A DNA stretch of 64,000 nt from Nonomuraea fuscirosea. Its GTDB lineage: Bacteria > Actinomycetota > Actinomycetes > Streptosporangiales > Streptosporangiaceae. The DNA lies in NCBI RefSeq assembly GCF_003001935.1, contig NZ_PVNG01000003.1:1-64000 (forward strand), read 5' to 3'. Of this stretch, positions 33,333-44,596 are shown in pieces. Every line of letters begins with the position of its first letter. The stretch's first letter is position 1. The notes beneath the pieces were generated by a model. That model saw only the letters and a program-made list of their open reading frames with translations, was not told the origin of the DNA and did not search any database. The position numbers and the translations under genes were made by a program.

Positions 33333-35174
33333 TCACTCCTTGGGGCGGGTCGGGCGCAGGAGGGCTTCGGCCAGGGCCAGCATGGTCTCCTCCAGGGCGC
33401 CCAGGCGCTTGGTCAGGTCGTCCGTCGCGGGGTTGACGATGCCGGAGACCGTGCCGGCCAGCTCGTCGTGGTCGGGGCGGGACCGTACGAGCTCGGTGAG
33501 CGCCTCGGTGGCGGCGGTGAGACGCTCGGCCTGCTCGCCCGAGTGGGTCTGGATCAGCTCGCCGACCTGCTCGGGGATGGCCAGGGTGGCCGGGAGCTGG
33601 GTCATGCGCTCGTTGACGGCCTCGATCCGGTCGTCGACCGACTCCAGGTGCGCGCCGGCCTGCTCGGCGCGGGTGGCCAGGCCGTTGAGGTGGGTGTCGA
33701 GGCCGTTGAAGCGGGTGTCGAGCCCGCCGAAGTGGCCGTCCACGGCGTCGAACCGGCTGCTCATGTGCTCTTCCGCCTCGCCGAGCCGCTCGTCGATGGC
33801 GTCGATCTGGTTGTCCAGCTTGTTGAAGCGGCCCTCGTTGCGGGTGGCGGTCTCGCTGACGTGCTGGTCGGTGGTGGCCATGCGCTCGTCGAGCGAGGCG
33901 AAGCGGGCGTCCACGCGTACGTCGAGCGCGTCGAAGCGGTCGTCGTGGCGGCCCAGGTGGCCGTCCAGGGTGCCCAGGCGCTTGTCCACCGCGCCGAGCC
34001 GCCCGTCCATGGACAGCAGCCGCTGGTCGACCCCGCCGATCCGGCCGTCGAGGCCGTCGAGCCTGGTGTCGATGTCGGCCAGACCCTCGTCCGCGGACTC
34101 CAGCCGGCTGTCGAACCCGGTGAGCCGGGAGTCGAGCCCCTGCAGTCTGCCCTCGGCCCGGTCGAGCCGGGCGTCCACGCCGCTGAGGCGGGCCGTCAGG
34201 CGCTGCTCGCTCTCGCCGAGCTGCACGGCGAGGTGCTGGTCGGTCTCGTCGAGCCTGGTGGTCAGGCGCTGCTCGACGCTGGTCAGACGGCCGGTGAGCT
34301 GCTCGTCGGCCTCCTTGAGCCGGCTGACGAGGCGCTCGTCGGCCTCCAGGAGCGCGGTGGCCAGGCGCTGGTCGGTCTCGTCGAGCCGGACCGCGAGGCG
34401 CTGGTCGGTCTGGTCGAGCCGGGTCGTGAGCCGCTGGTCCGCCTCGTCGAGCCGGGCGGTGACGCGCTGCTCGCTCGCCTCGACCCGGCCGGTCAACTGG
34501 TCGGTGGTGCTCTGCAGCTGCTCGGTGACGTTTTCCGACAGGTCGCTCATCGCGACCTCGACCCGGTCGGTACGGGTGGTCAGATCGGACATCGACTTGT
34601 CGAGCCGGGTGAAGCGGCTGGCCGCGGCCTCCATGCTGGAGTTGAGCGTGGCCAGCCTGGCGGAGAACTCGGACATGCCCTTGGTGATGCCGTCGGTGCT
34701 GTCGAGCACCGTCTGCAGCCGGTTGAGCGCCTCGTCCACGCTCTCGCCCACGGTGCCGAGGTCGGCCCACAGGCTCGGCAACTCGGCGACGGGGGCCACC
34801 CGGGCGTCCACGTCGCCGACCTTCGCGTCGACGTCGCCCACCTTGGCGCCCACGGCGTCCACGTGGTCGCGTACGGCCTCGACGTGCTGTGCCAGGCCCT
34901 CCGCCCACATCGGCGGCTTGGCGGAGATCTCCTCCAGCCGCCCGCTCACCGACTCCAGCGTGCCGCTGAGCCCGCCCAGCTCGCGCTCGCGCACCTCGCG
35001 CAGCAGCCACTCCATGCCTTCGAGCCGCTGGCGGATCTCGTCGAGCACGGCGCCCTGGGTGCGCTGCTCGTAGACGTGGTCCTGGGCGGCCCGCGCGAGC
35101 AGGTCGCGCATTCTCTTGGGTACGGCGTCATGCGCGCCCGTCTGAAGCAGGGTGGTGTGGTTGGAATGGTCCAC
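33333..35174 (-). CDS. Long coiled-coil protein with hendecad then heptad repeats
   Basis: 613 residues, no signal peptide or membrane helix, function unknown. Residues 226-335 are ten consecutive 11-residue repeats of the form RLTTRLDETDQ. From 336 the period changes to seven (RLDGLDG, RIGGVDQ, RLLSMDG, RLGAVDK) for at least twelve units. Hendecads favour a right-handed and heptads a left-handed supercoil, so one rod would contain both. The N-terminal 90 residues are also helical. GTG start with GAAGGAG 6 nt upstream. A cytoskeletal or chromosome-associated role is possible but not shown. Confidence 0.85.
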   Translation of the reverse strand: MDHSNHTTLLQTGAHDAVPKRMRDLLARAAQDHVYEQRTQGAVLDEIRQRLEGMEWLLREVRERELGGLSGTLESVSGRLEEISAKPPMWAEGLAQHVEAVRDHVDAVGAKVGDVDAKVGDVDARVAPVAELPSLWADLGTVGESVDEALNRLQTVLDSTDGITKGMSEFSARLATLNSSMEAAASRFTRLDKSMSDLTTRTDRVEVAMSDLSENVTEQLQSTTDQLTGRVEASEQRVTARLDEADQRLTTRLDQTDQRLAVRLDETDQRLATALLEADERLVSRLKEADEQLTGRLTSVEQRLTTRLDETDQHLAVQLGESEQRLTARLSGVDARLDRAEGRLQGLDSRLTGFDSRLESADEGLADIDTRLDGLDGRIGGVDQRLLSMDGRLGAVDKRLGTLDGHLGRHDDRFDALDVRVDARFASLDERMATTDQHVSETATRNEGRFNKLDNQIDAIDERLGEAEEHMSSRFDAVDGHFGGLDTRFNGLDTHLNGLATRAEQAGAHLESVDDRIEAVNERMTQLPATLAIPEQVGELIQTHSGEQAERLTAATEALTELVRSRPDHDELAGTVSGIVNPATDDLTKRLGALEETMLALAEALLRPTRPKE

Positions 35175-35368
35175 CGAAAGCTCCTTCGCTCGCCGACGGT
35201 CTGCCGCGCAGCGGTGGGGTTGGTCCGGTTCAACTGAAAGAGCGAGAACGCGGGTGACCGCATTAAGGGGGGAGAACTCCCGCCCGCCAACCTTAGCCCT
35301 TCGATCAAGGTCCGTCAGGGCCGAAGTGAAAGATCGCCGTTAACGCGCGGATGACTGAGATTGGGGGT

Positions 35369-36556
35369 TCAGGCAGGTGAGAGGGGTTTGCAGAGAAGAA
35401 CCGATGGTTTGTCGAGAATGCGGGTCAAGATGACGACGGCCGAGTTGTCGCCTTTGAGGCGTAGGTCGGCGCGGAGGCGTTCGATGTCGACGGCTGAGCC
35501 CCGTTTTTTGATGGTGACATTGCCGATTTGTCGCTCACGCAGTAGCGCGCGGAGTTTTTTCAGAGAGAACGGAAGAATGTCCTCTATTTCGTATCTGGTG
35601 GCCCATGGGGTGTCCACCGGATCGTCCGCGGTGATGTAGGCGATCAGCGGGTCGAGTAGCCTGCCGCCGACCATCTCGGCCACCTCGGCGACGAGGTGGG
35701 CGCGGACGGCGGCGCCGTCGGGTTCGTAGACGTACCGGCCGGCCGGGCCCACCGGCGCGGCGGTGGCTTCGCTGCCGTGGGCGGTCAGGGCGTGGCCGCC
35801 GGGCAGCAGCGTGGCGCGCCGGCCGCCGCCCTGGCCGGTCCAGATCGTGGCCTCCTTGACCTCGCCCTTGTACGACACCCACTCCGCCTGCGCGCCCTCG
35901 GGGATGAACTCGTACGGGATGCCGGGCGCGACCTTGACGCAGGCCAGGCGGGCGCGCGAGATCAGGTCGAGCACCACGGGCCAGGGCGGGGAGTAGGCCA
36001 TGGGATCGAACGTCCTGCCCCTGCCGGTCCGCCTTGCCGGGTCGGCGAACAGCACGTCGTACTCCTCCGGACTGATCTCCGCCGCGTCGCCCACGCGCAC
36101 CGTCACCCGGTCGGCCACGCCGAGCGCGCGGGCGTTGGCCGCGGCCACGGCGGCGGTCAGCGGGTCGGTGTCGACGGCGGTCACGGCGCAGCCGGCGCGG
36201 GCCAGCGCGAGCAGGTCGCCGCCGATGCCGCAGCAGGCGTCCGCCACCGCGGGCGCGGCCGGCGGTTCGATCATCTTCATGAGTCGGTGTGCGCGGTGCT
36301 CGGCGACCTCCGTCCTGGTGGACTGCTCCAGGCCATGGGGGGTGAAATACATCACGGTCGCGTCCCGGCCGAACTTGGCCTTCGCCCGTTCCCTGAGCCC
36401 CGCCTGGGTGAGCGCGGCGGAGGTGAGGGCGGCGTCGTACGTCCTGCGCAGCGCGGTCGCGGCGGCGACCGGGTCGGCGCCGGCGAGCTCCCCGGCCCGC
36501 GCCAACGCCTCCTGGCCGCGCGGGGTCAGCAACTCGGTGAAGGCGTCGAGGTCCAC
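35369..36556 (-). CDS. THUMP-like domain class I methyltransferase
   Basis: 395 residues. The central SAM-binding domain has DACCGIGGDLLALARAG (motif I), AVDTDPLTAAVAAANARALG and LFADPARRTGRGRT, a DPxR variant of the catalytic loop. The C-terminal 100 residues form a THUMP-like domain (EIEDILPFSLKKLRALLRER, IGNVTIKKRG). RNA is the likely substrate. The GTG at 36556 (MDLDAFTELLT) matches the family N-terminus and has TAACGT 8 nt upstream; longer frames upstream lack support. A 194-bp gap separates it from the coiled-coil gene downstream. Confidence 0.85.
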   Translation of the reverse strand: MDLDAFTELLTPRGQEALARAGELAGADPVAAATALRRTYDAALTSAALTQAGLRERAKAKFGRDATVMYFTPHGLEQSTRTEVAEHRAHRLMKMIEPPAAPAVADACCGIGGDLLALARAGCAVTAVDTDPLTAAVAAANARALGVADRVTVRVGDAAEISPEEYDVLFADPARRTGRGRTFDPMAYSPPWPVVLDLISRARLACVKVAPGIPYEFIPEGAQAEWVSYKGEVKEATIWTGQGGGRRATLLPGGHALTAHGSEATAAPVGPAGRYVYEPDGAAVRAHLVAEVAEMVGGRLLDPLIAYITADDPVDTPWATRYEIEDILPFSLKKLRALLRERQIGNVTIKKRGSAVDIERLRADLRLKGDNSAVVILTRILDKPSVLLCKPLSPA

Positions 36557-36564
36557 GTCGTCCG

Positions 36565-36570
36565 ACGTTA
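36565..36570 (-). promoter_or_regulatory. Candidate leaderless -10 element of the THUMP-like methyltransferase gene
   Basis: Minus-strand TAACGT, 8 nt, then the GTG start at 36556. Same geometry as tsaB. Confidence 0.5.
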
Positions 36571-36745
36571 GCGCCACGGCGTACCCGGATCGTCCCGCGA
36601 GCCGCTGCCCGTCCCGCTGCCCATGCGGCATGGGCAGCAGGACAGCGGACGGATGGCATGGGCGGGATGGGGGTATTCGTCCACGTGGAAGACTTGACGA
36701 AGGCCAGGCTTTGACGCCTGATCGCTCAGAGCAGACGCGTTCGTG

Positions 36746-36774
36746 TTGACTGTCAAGCCCCTCTTGCATATGTT
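36746..36774 (+). promoter_or_regulatory. Vegetative promoter of groES-groEL
   Basis: TTGACT (36746-36751), 17-bp spacer, TATGTT (36769-36774): a near-consensus sigma-70 promoter. The CIRCE operator begins 5 bp downstream and covers the start site. Confidence 0.85.
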
Positions 36775-36779
36775 TCGTG

Positions 36780-36806
36780 TTGGCACTCTCCCCTTGAGAG
36801 TGCCAA
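36780..36806 (+). promoter_or_regulatory. CIRCE operator (HrcA binding site)
   Basis: TTGGCACTC and GAGTGCCAA form a perfect 9-9-9 inverted repeat, one base per arm away from the consensus TTAGCACTC. HrcA represses groE through CIRCE until heat stress, which is established for actinobacteria. Confidence 0.95.
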
Positions 36807-36894
36807 CGTGCGACGAGGCAGGTCTGACACCCGCGACGGCAGGCCCAGCTGGTCGCCTCTTCTGATCATTCAAATCTGAAGGGGAGGTCCGATC

Positions 36895-38897
<2,003 letters not shown>

Positions 38898-38916
38898 CCC
38901 CACGCCCGACCCGTTT

Positions 38917-38959
38917 CACGGCCCGTCCCCACCGGGGGTGCGGGCCGTGACGCGTTTTT
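38917..38959 (+). terminator. Intrinsic terminator of groES-groEL
   Basis: Nine-bp outer stem (38917-38925 with 38941-38949) extended inward by five pairs with a small bulge, then GCGTTTTT. Twenty bp after the groEL stop. Confidence 0.85.
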
Positions 38960-39082
38960 GGAGTGTGGGGGCCGTGCGGGCCGGGAGGCGTCAGCGAAGT
39001 GCTGGGTGCGTGCGGGCTGTGGTGCGTTTCTGGAGCGCCGGGCGACATGCGGGCGTGAGGCGTTCCTCGACATCTCGGTGGC
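38938..39082. repeat. Degenerate 36-bp tandem repeats downstream of groEL
   Basis: Four diverged units start at 38938, 38974, 39010 and about 39047, each beginning with GTGCGGGCC or a close variant, most followed by a (T)GCGTTT...TGGAG segment. The first unit overlaps the right arm of the groEL terminator. No coding function is seen. Confidence 0.55.
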
Positions 39083-39135
39083 GTGTGAGCAGGTCGTACG
39101 CTGGGCGCTGACTCGACGTGGGGAGGGTGGCGCGG

Positions 39136-39750
39136 ATGCAGTATCGGCGGGCTGTGGAGCGGTTGCGGATGCTCGCGGAGGCCTGCGAGCAGACCCGGCG
39201 CGTGCCGGCGGACGAGCCGTTCCTGCGGGAGGCGTACGTCTTCGGTGACCTGCTGGAGGGGACCGACCCGATCGAGGCGATCGAGGTCGTCTTCGTGCTG
39301 AATCTGCCGTCCGAGGACGTGTCGTGGGGCTCCCACCCACCCGGCACCGCCTGGCTGGTGGACTTCCTGCACCTGGACAAGGGCGGGATCGCGTACTGGT
39401 GGCGCTCCCACCGGGATCCGGTGGCCAACCATCGCATTCACGAGCCCGTCCGGTTCTGGTCGCTGGCCGGGATCGAGACCGAGGTGCTGGAGGCGCTGGC
39501 TGAGCGCCGGTTCTCGTCGGCCCGCCGGCAGACGACCGCCCCCCGCAGGCCGCCGGCCGAGGTGGAAGCCGAGCTGAAGACGACCCTGGACCACCTGAGA
39601 TCGGTCCACGCGGCGTACTGGGACCGGCGATGGCGCCGCGCACACCGGGGACTGAGCCGCTACCCGGAGCACCACCTGTGGGAGGCGGTGCGAGGCTACC
39701 TCGAACTCCTCGACGAGCGTGACAAGCGCGCCGGGCCCGACGAAGGCTGA
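39136..39750 (+). CDS. Conserved actinobacterial protein of unknown function
   Basis: 204 residues, soluble, no signal peptide. Begins MQYRRAVERLRMLAEACEQT and contains EAYVFGDLLEGTDPIEAIEV, WLVDFLHLDKGGIAYWWRSH and a basic C-terminal helix. It resembles the actinobacterial DUF7711 group, recalled only loosely. The ATG at 39136 follows GGGGAGGG; an in-frame ATG/GTG 18 bp earlier is weaker. Possibly co-regulated with nothing nearby: a terminator precedes it and a 611-bp gap follows. Confidence 0.7.
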   Translation: MQYRRAVERLRMLAEACEQTRRVPADEPFLREAYVFGDLLEGTDPIEAIEVVFVLNLPSEDVSWGSHPPGTAWLVDFLHLDKGGIAYWWRSHRDPVANHRIHEPVRFWSLAGIETEVLEALAERRFSSARRQTTAPRRPPAEVEAELKTTLDHLRSVHAAYWDRRWRRAHRGLSRYPEHHLWEAVRGYLELLDERDKRAGPDEG

Positions 39751-40361
39751 GAACGTCACCAGGACGTCACCACACCGCGAGCGGCCCGGTCGCAACCCGA
39801 GTGAGCGTGGTGCGGGCGATGACCGAGCGGCGGCCTGCCACAGCAGCAGCCCAGTCCGACAGCCCAACCAAGCCCGGCCGTCCGGCCCAGCCCGGCCCGG
39901 TCAGGCAGCGCAGCCCGGGCCCAGCCCATCTGCTCAGCTCAGTCCGGCCGGTCAGCCCGGCAGTCCATGCACCCCCGACTGGGTGCCCCAAACCTCGGGG
40001 CGCGAGGCCGTACCTTCGCGGTTCTGGAGTCGGAGGCGTGAGCCGTAGCGGGTGGGGCTGGATTGGGGGCCGGGTGTCGTGGGGGGTGGGAAGGGTCCGA
40101 TGTTTGCCGGCGTGGGTGGGTCGGGGGGCTGGGTTCGCAAGGGGGAGTTTCGGGGGGTGGAGGGCTGGGTTGGGGGTAATTGGGGGAAAAGGTGGAAAGT
40201 TGGAGTAAACCGAGCATGGGCGATAAGCGTCTGTGGCGTGACAAATGTCGTGCATTCCGGGTTATCAGGTGAAATATTATGTCAGCATTAAGGCTTAGTG
40301 TGGTCGTGCGATTACTGACAGTTATCGTCGCTTCAATGTGACCAATCCGTAGCCGTTCGCT
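39751..40361. other. 611-bp non-coding region before the sigma factor, with a G-rich block
   Basis: No convincing gene is seen. The left part (39830-39990) consists of irregular AGCCCGGCC-type short repeats. Positions 40050-40196 on the plus strand are strongly G-biased, with many runs of 3-6 G (for example around 40081-40092, 40123-40133 and 40152-40185), enough for several potential G-quadruplexes. The last 120 bp before the sigma factor gene are unusually AT-rich and probably contain its promoter, though I cannot fix the -10 and -35. Confidence 0.5.
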
Positions 40362-41027
40362 ATGACGACAGGCAGGATCAGTGCGGGCATCATGCCTATC
40401 GTGAGCGAGGGAAGCGTCGCCGACGCCAAAATTGGGGTAAGGCTCGCGTCGAGACTTCCGGCACGGACGGATGACTCCGACCTTAGGGAACTGACGAGCC
40501 TCGCCGTGCAGGGGGATCGCAGTGCGATCGAATCTCTGCTCGGTGAGTTGCGTCCGATGGTGGTGCGCTATTGCCGCGCCAGGCTGGGCAGGGTTTCAGG
40601 GCAATATCACATTGCCGATGACGTAGCCCAGGAGGTGTGCATCGCGGTGTTGTCCGCGCTGCCGCGATACCGCGACATGGGGCGGCCTTTCGCGTCGTTC
40701 GTGTTCGGGATCGCCTCGCACAAGGTGGCCGACGCGCTACGGAGCTCGGTGCGCTCCGCGGTGCCGACCCAGGATCTGCCCGACGGGCCCGACGACGGGC
40801 CGGGGCCTGAGGAGACGGTGGTCCGCTACATCGAGGTGGAGCACGCCCGGCGGTTACTGGCCAGGCTTCCCGACAATCAGCGCGAGTTGCTGCTGCTGCG
40901 GGTGGTGTCGGGGTTGTCGGCCGAGGAGACCGGTAATGTACTCGGTATGTCACCGGGTGCGGTCCGCGTCGCCCAGCATCGGGCGCTGGCCAGGTTGAGG
41001 CAGATGGCCGAGCTGGAGTCGGCTTGA
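40362..41027 (+). CDS. shbA: Sigma-70 family RNA polymerase sigma factor, ShbA/SigD type
   Basis: 221 residues. Region 2 has [31 protein letters not shown] and [18 protein letters not shown]; region 4 has [40 protein letters not shown] and HRALARLRQ. No region 1.1 or 3. The location between groEL and guaB equals that of ShbA in Streptomyces and SigD in mycobacteria. Start at ATG 40362 is tentative; ATG 40392 is possible. Leu165 is a rare TTA codon (40854-40856). A short anti-sigma-like frame overlaps the stop codon. Confidence 0.93.
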   Translation: MTTGRISAGIMPIVSEGSVADAKIGVRLASRLPARTDDSDLRELTSLAVQGDRSAIESLLGELRPMVVRYCRARLGRVSGQYHIADDVAQEVCIAVLSALPRYRDMGRPFASFVFGIASHKVADALRSSVRSAVPTQDLPDGPDDGPGPEETVVRYIEVEHARRLLARLPDNQRELLLLRVVSGLSAEETGNVLGMSPGAVRVAQHRALARLRQMAELESA

Positions 41028-41176
41028 CGCCTGAGGACGAGACCGACGCGCTGCTCGACGCGCTCGGTCGTGGACAGTCGCCTGAATCAGGCGATCCAGC
41101 GGCGCGGTTGCTGGCCGCGCTGCTCGAAGACGTCGGTCAGCGGCGCTCCTCCGTGTCGATGACGCCGTCGACGTAG
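41024..41176 (+). pseudogene. Short frame resembling the N-terminus of RsdA-type anti-sigma factor
   Basis: Fifty codons from TTG 41024, overlapping the sigma factor stop by 4 bp (TTGA): starts [20 protein letters not shown] and continues AARLLAALLEDV before running out at TAG 41174. The DALLDALGRG...AARLLAALLxDV pattern resembles the sigma-binding N-terminal segment of RsdA-type anti-sigma-D factors, which normally continue with a membrane helix and an extracytoplasmic part; those are absent. The 3' end overlaps the end of the convergent DUF5319 gene by 40 bp. Either a truncated remnant or a minimal soluble anti-sigma peptide. Confidence 0.55.
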
Positions 41177-41514
41177 CCTCTGGCGTAGTCCCAGCTGACG
41201 TAGTCGGCGGGGTCAGGGTGGAAGGCCGGCTCGTGCACCTGCGGCTGGCCTTTCTCGATCATCTGCTTCAGGTTGCCGCGCAGCAGCTCCCAGTCGAAGA
41301 AGTGCTGCTCGCCGCATTCCGGGCAGTCGAGTACGAGCCCCAGAACCCCCTGCGGTTCGAGCAGGGAGCGGAAGACCTCGACGTCGGCGAGGTCGGTGAT
41401 GGCCTCGTCGCGTTCGGCCGCCGTCAGTGGCTCGGCGTCGTCGAGTGCGCCCATCGCTGAGGAAGGGTCGTTCGGATCGTCCGCGAACGGATCGCGGGGG
41501 ACGTCTTCCAGCAC
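41137..41514 (-). CDS. DUF5319 family protein
   Basis: 125 residues, acidic and soluble: RDPFADDPNDPSSA, AERDEAITDLADVEVFRSLL, LGLVLDCPECGEQHFFDWEL and DPADYVSWDYARGYVDGVID. The single CPEC pair may hold a metal only as a dimer. This is the conserved neighbour of the SigD-type sigma factor in mycobacteria and Streptomyces; function unknown. GTG start with TATGGT 6 nt upstream; GGGAAG directly abuts the start and is too close to be a normal ribosome binding site. Confidence 0.88.
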   Translation of the reverse strand: MLEDVPRDPFADDPNDPSSAMGALDDAEPLTAAERDEAITDLADVEVFRSLLEPQGVLGLVLDCPECGEQHFFDWELLRGNLKQMIEKGQPQVHEPAFHPDPADYVSWDYARGYVDGVIDTEERR

Positions 41515-41520
41515 CTTCCC

Positions 41521-41526
41521 ACCATA
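41521..41526 (-). promoter_or_regulatory. Candidate leaderless -10 element of the DUF5319 gene
   Basis: Minus-strand TATGGT, then GGGAAG, then the GTG at 41514. Lies in the 39-bp gap after the LuxR-type regulator gene. Confidence 0.45.
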
Positions 41527-41553
41527 TGACCGAAGCGGCCCCAGCGGTGGGCT

Positions 41554-42570
41554 TTACCTCAGCCATCCGCGTCTGGCGGCCTCCACACCTGCGTGGAAGC
41601 GGGATTGAGCGCCCAACTCGGTCATGGCCTCGGCGAATCTGGCGCGTACGGTGCGTACCGACACGCCGAGCTGCCGGGCGATCGAGTCGTCGCACATGCC
41701 CTGGGCGGCCAGCCGCAGCACCTGGACCATGGCGTCGCTCCGGCCGCTCCAGGGGAGGGGCAGCGCGCGGGCCCACAGCTCGTCGAAGAGCGAGCTGAGC
41801 ATGCCGACCACGACGGACGTGCGGACCAGGTAGAAGTTGTAGGCGTGGTCGGGCAGGTTGCCGCCCCAGAGCGCGGGCAGGCCCGCGACCTCGGTGCCGG
41901 CCGTCATGAACCAGCTCGGCAGCCGGTCGAGCGTGCGTACCTGGCCGCCCGTCTCGGTCAGCTCGGTCAGCTGGTCGCGTACGCCGGGAAGCACGAGGCT
42001 GGAGACCGGAATGATCGCGCGAACCGTGAGAAGGTTTCGTTTTTGCGCGTCAATCCATGGATCCGCAAATTTCCGCGCAAAGTCGGTCATAGTGCGATCG
42101 TCGGGAACGGCGGTCAGTAATTTCATCGGCGGCGAATGGGACTGCACGGCGATGCCCACCACGCTCTCGTACAGGACGTCCGCGCCGCTGGCCATCTCCA
42201 CCGTGAAATGGCCGCTACGGTAGTCGCGTCCGGCGTCGTAGTCGCGGATCAGGCTGCGAATGGACCCGAGCGCCGAGTCGATCATGCGACTCTCCTCGGC
42301 CAGCCGGTCGAGACGCTCGGCGATCACCCTGCCGAGCGCGGCCGCGGGATGGCGGGCCAGGTACTGGCCGGACTGCTCGTCGATCACCCCCAGTTTCACG
42401 AGGTCGTCGAGCTGGCGGCCGACCTTCTCGACCGGGCCGTCCATGGCCTGGGCGAGGTCGGTACGGCTGGCTTTGTGCAGCCGCAGCACCGCCGAGTACA
42501 GCGCGGTCTGAGCCTGGTCGAGGCCCAGCGTCTCGAAGGGATCGGACACGGTTCGGGGCTCGTTGCGCAT
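41554..42570 (-). CDS. LuxR-type regulator with TrmB-like N-terminus
   Basis: 338 residues. The N-terminal 70 residues look like a TrmB-type winged helix (LGLDQAQTALYSAVLRLHKA, LDDLVKLGVID). The middle is a ligand or phospholipase-D-like sensing region (LTAVPDDRTM, WIDAQKRNLLTVRAIIP). The C-terminus is a LuxR HTH (VLRLAAQGMCDDSIARQLGV, SVRTVRARFAEAM). Signal and targets unknown. Two perfect palindromes lie 105-140 bp upstream of its start and are candidate autoregulatory sites. Confidence 0.88.
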   Translation of the reverse strand: MRNEPRTVSDPFETLGLDQAQTALYSAVLRLHKASRTDLAQAMDGPVEKVGRQLDDLVKLGVIDEQSGQYLARHPAAALGRVIAERLDRLAEESRMIDSALGSIRSLIRDYDAGRDYRSGHFTVEMASGADVLYESVVGIAVQSHSPPMKLLTAVPDDRTMTDFARKFADPWIDAQKRNLLTVRAIIPVSSLVLPGVRDQLTELTETGGQVRTLDRLPSWFMTAGTEVAGLPALWGGNLPDHAYNFYLVRTSVVVGMLSSLFDELWARALPLPWSGRSDAMVQVLRLAAQGMCDDSIARQLGVSVRTVRARFAEAMTELGAQSRFHAGVEAARRGWLR

Positions 42571-42674
42571 TTTCTGCGGCTCCGGTGGGGGGTCACGGGC
42601 GTGCCGCGAGGATAACTCCGTATTACGCCTGTGTCCGCGTGTTGCGCCGACTCGTCAGACGCCTGGTGCAACTT

Positions 42675-42707
42675 CGTGCAATTGCACGTTTGCACATTGC
42701 AATGTGC
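42675..42707. promoter_or_regulatory. Paired perfect palindromes upstream of the LuxR-type regulator
   Basis: CGTGCAATTGCACG (42675-42688) and GCACATTGCAATGTGC (42692-42707) are perfect 14- and 16-bp palindromes 3 bp apart, both built from TTGCA/TGCAA half-sites. A further TGCAA precedes them at 42667-42671. Such an array is most simply a cooperative operator. Located in the 541-bp gap before guaB. Confidence 0.7.
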
Positions 42708-42828
42708 CGGTGAGTAACGCATTCTTTACCTAGCGTCGGCATCCAGGTAGGGCGCGGCAGCGCCGGCCATCAGGACGCGGAGGGGGGTTCGGTGGTTGCG
42801 TTGCGCTGCCGCACCCGGATGCCGGTGG

Positions 42829-42930
42829 CCGGGGGATGGGACGGATCACCGACCGTCCCATCCCCCGGCACTTCGATGATGCCGGGAGTACGACGGACCG
42901 TGGGGGCCCGTTGTGCTCCCGGCATCATCG
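42829..42930. terminator. Two large perfect hairpins in the regulator-guaB gap
   Basis: Hairpin one has 16-bp arms 42829-42844 and 42853-42868 with an 8-nt loop. Hairpin two has 15-bp arms 42874-42888 and 42916-42930 with a 27-nt loop that can pair further. Neither has a T-tract. They lie 180-280 bp before guaB; no gene is visible between 42571 and 43111. They could be terminators facing either way, or a leader structure of guaB if transcription starts upstream. Confidence 0.55.
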
Positions 42931-43069
42931 TTATCCACGCCCGGGTACGGGGTCCGGGTGCTGGGGGCCGCGCCGGTGCTCCATGGCGGCACGCCCGTCC
43001 GCATGGGCGCCCAGCGACGGCTCCTGTGGTGAGCGGTGAGGCCGTGCGGGGTGTTTTGGAGGCAGGCCC

Positions 43070-44593
<1,524 letters not shown>

Positions 44594-44596
44594 GTC

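Noticed and set aside
33312-35237. Plus-strand 641-codon frame with VEPGVE-type repeats
   Set aside because: Antisense of the hendecad/heptad coiled coil; its repeats are only the complement of that gene.
39719-40255. Frames on both strands in the gap before the sigma factor gene
   Set aside because: Composition simply reflects the short repeats and G-runs; no start signals or families.
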